Below are positions 36,681 to 45,736 of a stretch of DNA of 64,000 nt, one piece after another. The DNA comes from Bog-473 sp963728845. GTDB lineage: Bacteria > Actinomycetota > Acidimicrobiia > Acidimicrobiales > RAAP-2. The notes beneath the pieces were generated by a model, which ran no database searches, had not been told where the DNA came from, and saw only the letters and a program-made list of their open reading frames with translations. The stretch is taken from assembly GCA_963728845.1 (NCBI GenBank), contig CAVSLS010000056.1:31597-95596 (forward strand), read 5' to 3'. Each line of letters begins with the position of its first letter. Within the stretch, counting starts at the first letter, position 1. Position numbers and translations under genes: made by a program.

Positions 36681-38848
36681 CCGCCGACCTCCGTCCATGG
36701 CGCCTTCATGCTCTCCGGGGGCCGGGTGGTCGCGCGCCGTCGCCCTGGGGGACCTGGCCGCTGCCGGCGGGCGGCATCCACGAGCCTGAGCATGGCCGCC
36801 GGGGCACTGGTTCGGGGCGGTGACGTCCCCGGGCCAGCGCCGGGCCCACCGCCGCTGGAAGTTTCCCTCCTCCGTCCCGGTGCCGGGCCGGTTCTGGGGC
36901 TCCCGCTCCAGCCAGAGGTCCTCGAGGTCGACCAGCACCAGCCGGGCCGGGCCGCGGGCCAGGTTGAGAAGGATGGCTCGCAGGGCCGGTACGGGCGACG
37001 CCCGGCCGGCCGAGGGTCGCGGTGACGGCGGCCCGCAGGGAGGACCGCTCGGTCTCTGCGCCGCCGCGGCGCCGTGCGGATCGAGCGCGCCCCGGCGCAG
37101 CCGGTCGTCGATATCGAGGCCGGCCCACCACGAGGCGAAGGGGGGGAGGTCGTGGGTGGCGATCGACGCCAGGGAGTCCGGCGGCGGGATCGGGGAAGGG
37201 CTCCTCGGGCGTGGCGGCGAACTCGTGGACATGGGAGCGGAGCATCCCGTCGCGGCGCATGGCGGCTCGGACAGCCGGGGCGACCGTGCCGAGGTCCTCG
37301 CCCACCACGGCCACGCCGGCCCGGGCGGCCTCGAGCACGGTGATGGCCCGAAGTTCCTCGGATCGGTAGGCGACATAGGCTCCCTCGGTGGGTGCCATAC
37401 CCGCGGGGATCCACCACAGCCGGTGGAGACCCATCACGTGGTCGATGCGGACCACGGCCGCGTGGCGCAGCGCGTGGCGCAAGGCATGGCAATCGGGTAG
37501 CGGTAGCCGTCCTCGCGGACCCGCTCGGGGTGGAGGGGGTTGACGGCCCAGTCCTGGCCGGCGGGCTGGAAGTGGTCCGGGGGTGCGCCGACGGTGGCGC
37601 CGGTGGCGAAGGCGGTGGGATGGAACCAGGGGTCGAAGCCACCAGGGTGGGTCCCGACGGGGAGGTCCAGGTAGAGCCTGGCTCGGGTGGCGGCCTCGGC
37701 CAGCTGGCCGTCGGCGACCCATTGGGCGTAGCAGTGGTAGCGGACGCGGCGCTCGTCGAGCGGAACCAGCCGGGATCCGACCCGGCCGGCTCCCGGCCCA
37801 TTGCGTCCAGGTCGGCCCAGGGTCTCGGTGGCGGCGCGGAAGCGGGCGTAGGCCTCCACCTCGGGCCGCTCGGCCAAGAAGGCCTCGAGGGCGACGAGGC
37901 GTGATGAGGGGGACGAGGCCAGGGCGTCGGCCAGCAGCTCGAGGATCTGGCGTTTGGCCGCCATGGTGGCGCAGGGGTCGGAGAGTGGGGCCGGAGCGGA
38001 GGCGGGCCAGGCGGCGGCGGAAGCCGGCCGAGGCGAGCAGCCGACGGGCCTCGGGGGCGATCTCGAGCTCCGGAAGCCGCTCCACGTCGACGTAGAGCTC
38101 GTTCCAGGCCAGCCGGCTGGCCGGCCGGTACGGGTTGGGCTCCACCACCGGCCCATCGAGGAAGCTGGCGTTGAGGGGCAGGGTCCCGACGAAGCTCCCC
38201 CCGAGCTGGCCGGTCCAGTCGCCGAGTTCGGCCAGCTCCCGATAGCTGGCCACCCCCCAGTCGGCGCCGGTCCGCACGGCGTGGAGGGGGGCGAAGACCC
38301 CCCAGCCCCGGTCGGGACTCGGGGCCGCGGCGGGGAGCGGAGATGACCAGGGCCGAGGCGGCGAGGCCGGGGCCCTCCACCTCGAGACGGTGATAGCCGG
38401 GGGCGGCGGCGACGGAGCCGGAGAGCCGAAATCGGTATCCGGTCACGGTGGCCCCATCGATTCGGCCGGTCCGGGCCGGGCCGTCGAGGAGCGACTGCAG
38501 GGGCCGACGGTCGATGGAGCCGTCCTCGCTCCGAACGGTCAGCTGGACCCGGTCGGGGGCGACAGCGGCAGGGAGGGTGAGGCTGTGCACGGCCCGGGCG
38601 CCGGGCCGGCGGACCAGAACCGGCTCGAGCACTCGATGGCCGTGCGCGGGGTCGGCCAGCAGCTCTGGGGCCTGGTCGGGACGGCTGATGGGAACACCGA
38701 GGGCGGCGAGCACCCCGACCAGGGACTCGTCGTCGACCCAGGCTCGGCCGTGGTCGTGGGTCTCGTAGCTGGTCTCGACCCCGCACCGGCCAGCCAGGGT
38801 CAAAAGGGGCCCGCGGCCCCGCGGCCGGGCCGGGCCGCCGGCTGTCAC
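36677..38848 (-). CDS. malQ: 4-alpha-glucanotransferase MalQ, several frameshifts
   Basis: About 715 residues. Disproportionates maltodextrins (GH77). Seen: N-terminal CGVETSYETHDHGRAWVDDE, DWGVASYRELAELGDWTGQL, LPLNASFLDGPVVEPNPYRP, YHCYAQWVADGQLAEAA, VRIDHVMGLHRLWWIPAGM (nucleophile Asp), VVGEDLGTVAPAVRAAM (acid Glu), SIATHDLPPFASWWAG, and LVLVDLEDLWLEREPQNRPG. At least five frame changes (about 38330, 37990, 37450, 37190, 36830). GTG 38848 overlaps the small ORF stop and the MalQ stop overlaps the GlgB GTG. The most damaged gene of the window. Confidence 0.85.
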   Translation of the reverse strand: MTAGGPARPRGRGPLLTLAGRCGVETSYETHDHGRAWVDDESLVGVLAALGVPISRPDQAPELLADPAHGHRVLEPVLVRRPGARAVHSLTLPAAVAPDRVQLTVRSEDGSIDRRPLQSLLDGPARTGRIDGATVTGYRFRLSGSVAAAPGYHRLEVEGPGLAASALVISAPRRGPESRPGLGGLRPPPRRADRRRLGGGQLSGAGRTRRLDRPARGELRRDPAPQRQLPRWAGGGAQPVPAGQPAGLERALRRRGAASGARDRPRGPSAARLGRLPPPPGPPPLRPHSPTPAPPWRPNARSSSCWPTPWPRPPHHASSPSRPSWPSGPRWRPTPASAPPPRPWADLDAMGREPAGSDPGWFRSTSAASATTATPNGSPTASWPRPPPEPGSTWTSPSGPTLVASTPGSIPPPSPPAPPSAHPRTTSSPPARTGPSTPSTPSGSARTATATRLPCLAPRAAPRGRGPHRPRDGSPPAVVDPRGYGTHRGSLCRLPIRGTSGHHRARGRPGRRGRGGRGPRHGRPGCPSRHAPRRDAPLPCPRVRRHARGALPRSRRRTPWRRSPPTTSPPSPRGGPASISTTGCAGARSIRTAPRRRRDRAVLPAGRRHRDPRPAGRRPYRPCEPSFSTWPAARPGWCWSTSRTSGWSGSPRTGPAPGRRRETSSGGGPGAGPGTSPPRTSAPAAMLRLVDAARRQRPGPPGRRRATTRPPESMKAPWTEVGG

Positions 38849-38955
38849 GGGGCGGCGTCCCACGGGTCGAAGATCCCCTGGGCCAGGAGAGCCGCCCCGT
38901 CGGGGGCCGCCGTGGGCGCCGGGTCTCGCCGCTTTGGAGCGGCCAACGGTGTCAC
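38845..38955 (-). CDS. 36-residue ORF between GlgE and MalQ
   Basis: GTG 38955 lies 5 bp after the GlgE stop (38961-38963). The stop TGA (38845-38847) overlaps the MalQ GTG as GTGA, like other junctions here. The peptide starts MTPLAAPKRRDPAPTAAPDG and ends AQGIFDPWDAAP. No relatives are recognised. It might be a real small protein, a coupling peptide, or a misframed N-terminal extension of MalQ. Confidence 0.4.
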   Translation of the reverse strand: MTPLAAPKRRDPAPTAAPDGAALLAQGIFDPWDAAP

Positions 38956-38960
38956 GGCGG

Positions 38961-40971
38961 TCAACCTCCGAGCCGCTCGAGATGGAAAATGTGGGCCGGG
39001 ACGATTTCGGGGTCGAGTCGGATGTAGTTGTCGTGGCCGGCCCAGTAGTAGCGGGCGTCGGTGAGGAGATCGTGGACGGCGAAGGTCTCGGCCGGGTCCA
39101 GCCGCAGGGCGGCCAGGTCGAGGTGGACGGCGCCGGCCTGGGCCGACGCCGGGGTCGAGGCTGACGGCGACGAGGACGGTGTCGTCCCAGCCGCTCCCGT
39201 CGGGGGTGGACCCTGCCGTCTTCGAGTAGACGAGGAGCTGGTCGTTGTCGACGCCGTGGAACCGCAAGGTGCGGTCCTGCTGGAGGGCTGGATGGGCGAG
39301 GCGGATGGCGTTCACCCGGGCCACCAGGTCGGCCAGGCTGTCGGGTCGGTCGAGGTCCCGGTAGCGGACTTCGTACTTGTCAGAGTCCAGGTACTCCTCC
39401 GAGCCGGGATGGCGGGGCTCGTGTTCGAGTAGTTCGAAGGCGGGCCCGTAGATGCCGTAGCTCGCCCCCAGGGTGGCGGCCAGGATCAGCCGGGCGTCGA
39501 AGGCCGACCGGAACCCGCTCTGGAGGAACTCGTGGAGGATGTCGGGTGTGTTCGGCCAGAAGTTGGGCCGGAAGTAGTCGGTCACCGGGGTGCGGGTCAG
39601 TTCGGTTAGGTACTCCTCGAGCTCCCGGGCCGAGTTCCTCCAGGTGAAGTACGTGTACGACTGGGAGAAGCCGATCTTGGCCAGGTGCTCCATGATCCGA
39701 GGCCGCGTGAAGGCCTCGGCCAGCATGATGACCTCAGGGTGGTCGGCCCGGACGGCGGCCAGGAGCCACTGCCAGAAGCGCAGGGGCTTGGTGTGGGGGT
39801 TATCCACCCGGAAGATCGAGACGCCGTGGCCGATCCAGAACTCGACCACGCCGTGGAGGGCGTCCCACAGCGTGCGCCAGTCGGCCGTCTCGAAGTCGAA
39901 GGGGTAGATGTCCTCGTAGCGCTTGGGGGGGTTCTCGGCCATCCGGATGCTGCCGTCTGGGAGCTCCCGGAACCACTCTGGGTGCTCGGCGATCCAAGGA
40001 TGGTCAGGGGAGCACTGGAAGGCCAGGTCGAGGGCGACCTCGATCCCTTCGGCGGCGGCGGCGGCCACCAGCCGATCGAAGTCGGCCAGGGTGCCGAGAT
40101 CGGGGTGGACGGCGGTGTGGCCCCCGGCGGCGGCGCCGATGGCCCAGGGGCTGCCCGGATCGACGGGCCCCGCCTCGCTGCCACCGTTTCGGCCCTTGCG
40201 GGCCGTGATCCCGATGGGGTGGATTGGCGGAAGGTAGAGGACGTCGAAGCCGAGCCGGGCCACGTAAGGCAGCCGGGCCTCCACGTCGGCCAGGGTGCCG
40301 GGGCGGGAGGGGTCAGGGGAGGCGGCGCGGGGGAAGAGCTCGTACCAGCTGCTGAAGCGGGCCCGGGCCCGCTCCACCTCGACCGGGTAGGCCTCGGAGA
40401 TGGTTGCCGATCCGAGGTCGGGGTAGCAAGCCATGAGCTCACCCAGCCCCGGGCTGGTGGCGAGCTCGAGGCCGTCCTCGGCTCCGCCGGTCACGGCAGC
40501 CCCCTCGAGACCCTCCGCGAGGGCGGCGAGCCTGCGCCGGTCTGGGCCGTTGGCCCGCGCCGCAGCCCGGCGGATCAGGTCGGCCCCGACGAGGAGCTCG
40601 ACGGCGAGGGGCTGGCTGGCGCTGGCCCGGGCCTTGAGGTCCCTGCGCCAGCTGCCGAAATGATCGACGGTGGCCCATACAGCAAACCGGTAGCGGCCGA
40701 TCCTCCGCACCGGGAACTCCCCCCTCCAGCGGTCGTTGCCGAGGGGTTCGAGGGAGGCGGCGTGCCACCGGGACTTCTCTTCGCGGCGGAAGCGGACCTC
40801 GGCCAGGAGCTCGTCGTGGCCGTCGGCGAAGATGTCGGCCACGACGACGACGGTCTCACCGAGGGACCCCTTGGCCGGGTAGCGGCCGTCGTCGACGGCG
40901 GGCCTCACTCCGGTGATGACGGGCCTGGCTCGGCCGAACGCCTCGGGGAGCGGCAGGCGCGGCTCAGCCAT
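38961..40971 (-). CDS. glgE: alpha-1,4-glucan:maltose-1-phosphate maltosyltransferase GlgE, one frameshift
   Basis: About 670 residues, GH13_3. Extends alpha-glucan with maltosyl units from maltose-1-phosphate. Blocks: ARFSSWYELFPRAASPDPSR, FDVLYLPPIHPIGITARKGR, FQCSPDHPWIAEHPEWF, GVSIFRVDNPHTKPLRFW (nucleophile Asp), VIMLAEAFTRPRIMEHLAKI (acid Glu), and YFRPNFWPNTPDILHEFLQ. One break near 39155, after which NYIRLDPEIVPAHIFHLERL ends the protein at 38961. ATG 40971 overlaps the GlgP stop by 8 bp. Confidence 0.93.
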
Positions 40972-42691
40972 CGGGGCGGTCGGCGCGCCGGTAGGCCCGG
41001 GCCGCATACTCGGCCACCATGCGCTGAGCCGTGAAGAAAGAGCCGTTCAAGGCGATGGCGAAACGGCGGACGGCGGCGAAGCCGTCGGGACGTCCGTAGT
41101 AGAGCGGCGCCACCACTTCGGCCAGGAGTCTGTGGAGCTCGGCCCCGTCAGCCGCGTCGACCACGGGGTCGCCGATGCGGCCATCGGCCCCGGCGCCCCG
41201 ATCGGCGCCGATGGCCCAGCCGGTGACGCCCTCGACATGCCCTTCGACCCACCAGCCATCGAGGACACTGAGGCTGGGCACGCCGTTGAGGGCGGCCTTC
41301 ATCCCGCTCGTCCCTGAGGCCTCGTAGGGCGCCACCGGGTTGTTCAGCCAGACGTCGACTCCGGCCACGAGGAGGGCGGCCAGGCTCATCCCGTAGTCCT
41401 CGAGGTAGACGACGGTGACGTCACCGGCCAGCTCCCTCGCCGGCGGCGTTGATGCGCTCGATGAGGGCCCTGCCGGCCTGGTCGCGGGGATGGGCCTTGC
41501 CGCTGTAGACGACCTGGAGAGGCCCGACCCGGTCGACGAGCGCCCGGAGCTCGTCGGGCCGGGAAAGGAGGAGGTCGTTGCGCTTGTAGGGGGTGGCCCG
41601 CCGTGCCACCCCAATGGTCAAGGCCTCGGGATCCAAGGTGACCCCCCGGCGGCGGGCCACGTCGTCCAGAAGCACCTGTTTGGCCTCGGCGTGGGCGGCC
41701 TTGATCTCTTCGAGGGCGATGCCCCCGGCGTAGCGGATCATGGTGTTGTCCCGGCGCCAATGGGGCAAGTGCCGGTCGAAGAGCCGGGCGGTGCTCGGGG
41801 CCGCCCAGGTAGGCAACGTGCACGCCGTTGGTGATGGCGTCGATCCGGTACTGGGGGAACATGGCCTGGGAGACCTCCCCGTGACGCTGGGCCACCCCGT
41901 TGATGAAGCGGGAAAAGAACATCCCGAGCACGGTCATGTTGAGGGATCCGTCCTCGAGGCAGCCGATCGCAGCCAGCCCCTCGGCCAGCTCGGGTCCGAG
42001 GACGTGTTCCATGACCTCTGGATCGAAACGGTCGTGGCCGGCCGGAACCGGTGTGTGGGTAGTGAAGACGCAACGGTCCCGGACCGCCTGCGATGTCGGC
42101 CGGCGAAGCGCCGGCCACCATCCCGTCGAGCCGGTCGGAGAGGAGGGCCACCGGCACCAGCGACGCATGGCCTTCGTTCAGATGGAAGGTGGCGATCTCC
42201 TCGTGGCCGAGCTCCCGGAGCATCGCCGGGCCAGCCAGGCCCAAGACGGCCTCCTGAGAGAGGCGCTTCACCGGGACCGCCGTGTAGAGCCGGTCGGTGA
42301 TGGCCTGATCGGCGGGGTCGTTCTCGGGGAGCATGGTGTCGAGGAAGTAGACGGGAACCGTAGACCCGCCGACACCGGTCAGGAGCCGTCGCCACGCCCC
42401 GACGACCACGGACCGATCCCCGATGGCCACTTTGACCCGAGCGTCGAGCCGCTGCAGATGGTCCGCTGGCGTCCAGCGGACCGGGTGTTCGATCTGACGG
42501 CCGGCCTCGTCGAGCTCCTGGCGGAAGAAGCCCTGGTGGTAGAGCAGGGTGACCCCGACGGCGGGCAATCCCAGGTCCGAGGCGGACCTGAGGAAGTCCC
42601 CAGCCAGCACACCGAGACCTCCACTGAACGTGGGGATCTCGTCGCCCATGGCGATCTCCATGGAGAAGTAGGCGACGGTCGGGGTGGACAT
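40964..42691 (-). CDS. glgP: alpha-glucan phosphorylase GlgP-type (GT35), frameshifted
   Basis: About 575 residues, the short form without a long N-terminal domain. Releases glucose-1-phosphate. MSTPTVAYFSMEIAMGDEIP, TFSGGLGVLAGDFLRSASDL, FHLNEGHASLVPVALL, CVFTTHTPVPAGHDRF and NMTVLGMFFSRFINGVAQRH appear in order. The late block PYEASGTSGMKAALNGV contains the glucan/PLP-site Lys region. Breaks near 42090, 41835 and 41430. ATG 42691 is 72 bp after the regulator stop, with hairpins between. First enzyme gene of the minus-strand operon. Confidence 0.88.
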
Positions 42692-42701
42692 CGATCCGAG
42701 T

Positions 42702-42767
42702 CTGACGCATTCTGCTCTGACGCTGCACCTTGGGGGTGCAGGTTCCGCTCACCGACTGCTGCGTCAG
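42702..42767. promoter_or_regulatory. nested hairpins between regulator and GlgP genes
   Basis: Outer arms CTGACGCA (42702-42709) and TGCGTCAG (42760-42767) are perfect 8-bp complements, and the second covers the regulator's stop codon. Inside, CTGCACC (42723-42729), loop TTGGG, GGTGCAG (42735-42741) form a second perfect stem. Could act as terminator, processing or attenuation site between the regulator and the enzyme operon. No U-tract is seen. Confidence 0.5.
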
Positions 42768-43477
42768 CGCGCGGCCCGCTCGGCGTCCGGACCCGGCGGG
42801 AGTGTCAGCTCGCCGATCGCCTGTTGGTAGACCAGCACAGCGGTCACTCGGCGGTCGACCCGCTTGGAGTCCGGCACGCGGAGCTTGCGGAAGATGCTGG
42901 TGACGTGCTTCTCGACTCCCTTCTCCGACACAGACAGGTGCCGGGCGATCTGGTTATTGGCGTACCCGTTCGCCATCTCGGCCAGCACGTTGAATTCCCG
43001 TGACGAGAGCTCGTCCAGCGCCGAGGGTGCCCGACGTCGCACCAGTGAGTTGACCACGGACGGGTCGAGCACCGTCTCGCCGGCATGGGCGCCGTGGATG
43101 GCGCTCACCACGGTCTCGAGGTCGCCAATACGATCATCGAGCAGGTAGCCGATGTGGGCGGCCCCGCAGCGCAGGAGTTCGAGGGCATAGCCGTCGCCGG
43201 CTTCGGCGATGACCACCACCCCGATGTCCGGGTATTCGGCGCGCAGTCGCTGGGCGGCTGACAAGGCCGCCTCGGCGGTGACCCTGGGGGTGCGGATGCC
43301 GACGATGAGCACGTCGGCGCGGTACTGGCGGACGGCGTCGATGGTCTCAGGATGGCTGTCTACCCGGGCAACCACCTCAACGTTCTCGACTCCTCGGAGC
43401 AGGCAGGCCAACCCCTCTCGGGTCAGGAAGTTGTCGCTCGCCACGACGGTACGTAGCACGGCGGGTGTGTCGGGCAT
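42764..43477 (-). CDS. LuxR/NarL-type response regulator with degenerate receiver
   Basis: 237 residues from ATG 43477. The receiver-like domain (8-125) begins LRTVVASDNFLTREGLACLL. The phospho-acceptor strand reads DVLIVGIRTPR, so the usual Asp is Gly, and the acidic pair near the N-terminus is reduced to one Asp. The C-terminal HTH_LuxR (155-215) is normal: LSSREFNVLAEMANGYANNQ, IARHLSVSEKGVEKHV. A pseudo-receiver not switched by phosphorylation is inferred; it may sense a ligand or partner. It stands at the head of the glycogen operon, divergent from the CBM48/GlgM genes. Confidence 0.85.
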   Translation of the reverse strand: MPDTPAVLRTVVASDNFLTREGLACLLRGVENVEVVARVDSHPETIDAVRQYRADVLIVGIRTPRVTAEAALSAAQRLRAEYPDIGVVVIAEAGDGYALELLRCGAAHIGYLLDDRIGDLETVVSAIHGAHAGETVLDPSVVNSLVRRRAPSALDELSSREFNVLAEMANGYANNQIARHLSVSEKGVEKHVTSIFRKLRVPDSKRVDRRVTAVLVYQQAIGELTLPPGPDAERAAR

Positions 43478-43794
43478 TCGTGGACTCCGGGGTCGGTTGG
43501 CAGGGCACTGTGCTCTCCCGACGGGCGCCATCATGATGCATGCACCGGACCGGGCTCGGCCCCATTCTCTCAGCCCGGAGGATCCGGCACCGGGTTGAGC
43601 GAGGGCTGGGGTGCACCCTAGGGATCTGAGGGTCTGCCCCATTTAGCGGGTGTCAGTCCGGACATACGCTACGACCGTGTCCGCTCAAGTGTCGGTTGTG
43701 GGCGCGGCGCGGACGCAGAGCGGTGCGGCTGCCCAGGTCGACACCAGAGCCAGCGTCAGCCCCCGACCACTAGTTGCCCTGGAGGAACCGAGAG

Positions 43795-44087
43795 ATGCCC
43801 GCCAAGCGAACCTGAAGGCCAAGACCGTCGATGTCGCCTTCAGCCTTCCCGCCGATGTGACGGCCGACACCGTGGCGCTGTGTGGGGAGTTCAACAAGTG
43901 GTCGCCCGAGGCGGTGCAACTCCAGCGCGAGGACGACGGGACCTGGCTGGCCACTGTGGCCCTCGAACCTGGGCACGCGTATCGCTACCGCTACCTCCTG
44001 GACGGGGAGCGCTGGGAGAACGCCTGGGAGGCCGAGAACTACGTCCCCAACCCGTACGGCAGCGACGACTCCGTCGTCGTCGTATGA
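43795..44087 (+). CDS. CBM48 (isoamylase N-terminal/AMPK-GBD-like) protein
   Basis: About 97 residues. The domain VDVAFSLPADVTADTVALCG, EFNKWSPEAVQL, RYRYLLDGERWENAWEAENY and VPNPYGSDDSVVVV is a complete glycogen-binding CBM48 with nothing else attached. I prefer ATG 43795 (GGAGG 9 nt upstream), which needs one indel near 43808. Without it the open frame begins at GTG 43650 and adds about 50 unrelated residues. A TGTC-n6-GACA site at 43651-43664 then falls in the promoter. Probably a glycogen-targeting subunit next to the GlgM-type synthase. Confidence 0.75.
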
Positions 44088-44141
44088 CTCGGGCACGCCG
44101 GTCGACCGGCGCGGGCTGAACGTCGTGGACCAACACTTCCG

Positions 44142-45418
44142 ATGCGGGTCGCCGTGAAGGTCGCCCTGCTGACCAGGGAGTATCCACCCGACATCTATGG
44201 CGGCGCCGGCGTGCACGTCGAGCGGCTCGCCGCTCACCTGGCCCGTCTGATCGATCTCGAGGTCCATTGCTTCGGAAACGATCGTCCGGCGCCGCCCGAG
44301 TACAAGGTCGTCGCCCACCAGTCGTGGGAGCAGCTCATGGGCGAGGATCGCCGCCTCACGGTGCTTCGCACGATGTCCACCGACCTGGACATGACCGCTG
44401 CCTTACGCGGCGTGGACATCGTCCACAGTCACACCTGGTACACCAATTTGCCGGTCATCTGACCAAATTGCTCCACGACGCCCGGCACGTGCTGACCGTC
44501 CACAGCCTCGAGCCCAAACGGCCATGGAAGGCAGAACAGCTCGGAAACGGCTACCGCCTGTCGAGCTTCTGCGAGAAGACGGGCATTGAATCGGCCGATG
44601 CGATAATCGCAGCCTCGAGTGCCAGCGCTCAGGACATCACCTCCTGCTACCCCGACGTCGATCCATCGCGTATCACGGTGCTCCACCACGCAGTCGACAC
44701 CGACGACTGGCGGCGCGACTCCGGCACCGACGTGCTCGAAACCTACGGCATCGATCCCGAGCGGCCCATCGTGCTCTTCGTCGGGCGCATCACACACCAA
44801 AAGGGCATCACCCACCTGCTCCGTGCGGCCGGCCACCTCGACCCGTCGGTCCAGCTCGTGCTGCGGGCCGGTCCAGCCGATACGCCCGAGCTGGGGCGCC
44901 GGGTGGCTGGGCAGATCAGCGAGCTGGCGAACCAGCGAACCGGCGTCCGCTGGATCCAAGACGCCCTCGACCACCGGCAGCTGAGCCAGCTACTGAGCCA
45001 CTCGACCGTCAGCTGTTGCCCGTCCGTCTACGAACCCTTCGGTTTGGTGAACCTGGAGGCCATGGCGTGCGAGACCCCCGTGGTCGCATCCGCGGTGGGC
45101 GGCATACCCGAGATCGTCGAGAACGGCGTCACCGGCACCCTGGTGCCCTTCGAGCCCGTAAGCCCAGTCCTGAGCGATCCGGCCGACCCGGAGAGGTTCG
45201 CCCGCGACCTGGCCGGTGCGATCACCGCGCTCGTCGACGACCCTCGGCAAGCGCGCCAGATGGGGGAAGCGGGGCGTCGGCGCGTCGTCGAGCACTTCAG
45301 CTGGCCGATGACGGCCCAGGGAGTCGTCGAAATCTATCGCCGGACGGCGTTAACCCCGAAATTCAACACGGGTTGTGGCGACGACGCCCTACAGCTAGCT
45401 ACTAGCTACGGCCGCTAG
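44142..45418 (+). CDS. glgM: GT4 glycosyltransferase, actinobacterial GlgA/GlgM type, one frameshift
   Basis: About 425 residues. KVALLTREYPPDIYGGAGVH at the N-terminus is the ADP-glucose site of corynebacterial/mycobacterial GlgA (GlgM). After a break near 44458 come TVHSLEPKRPWKAEQLGNGY, VLFVGRITHQKGITHLL, and YEPFGLVNLEAMACETPVVA with the catalytic/nucleotide Glu pair. In mycobacteria this enzyme makes maltose-1-phosphate for GlgE. The GlgE gene nearby supports that role. The start could be ATG 44142 or GTG 44154. The last 20 residues extend beyond the family norm. Confidence 0.82.
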
Positions 45419-45736
45419 CTCATCAATCCTGCTACTAGTTTGCTACTCAACTGAGTGGACGGAATCGTTCTCGGACGACGGGCTGGAACTAACGCAGGAT
45501 CTGACCTGGCCAAATGGACCAGGTCCTACATGGACGATCGGAATCGCTCTACGGATCAGAAGGTTGGGGGTTCGAATCCCTCCGACGCGCCACGTGGGCT
45601 TGACCCCGTCGGCGAGCGGTTGAGCCCATTGGGCGGACGGCTGAACGCAGGCGTGCAGGGCCATCCCCGGCGCACCCGACAGAGGCAGCTGCCAGCTTCG
45701 AGCCGACTCGACCCGCATCACGTGCATAGTTGGGGG
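45419..45736. other. intergenic region with hairpin and tRNA-Arg fragment
   Basis: 318 bp without a gene. It holds the CTACTAGTTTGCTACT-like AT-richer stretch after glgM, a perfect 7-bp hairpin GACCTGG/CCAGGTC (45503-45525) that may terminate glgM, and the tRNA-Arg 3' fragment at 45549-45592. After the fragment the sequence returns to plain high-GC DNA before the PlsC gene. Confidence 0.6.
45549..45585 (+). other. att-like direct repeat, right copy (tRNA-Arg 3' fragment)
   Basis: Exact 37-bp copy of tRNA-Arg positions from the anticodon loop to the acceptor stem (31084-31120), followed by CGCGCC where the tRNA has GCGCGCC. The 5' half of the tRNA is absent. This is what remains when an element integrates at a tRNA 3' end and displaces the old end. 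No integrase lies between the two copies. Confidence 0.7.

Noticed and set aside
31052..45592. Search for an integrase or phage genes within the tRNA-bounded segment
   Set aside because: None found; only the IS transposase. The integrative-element idea therefore rests on the repeat alone.
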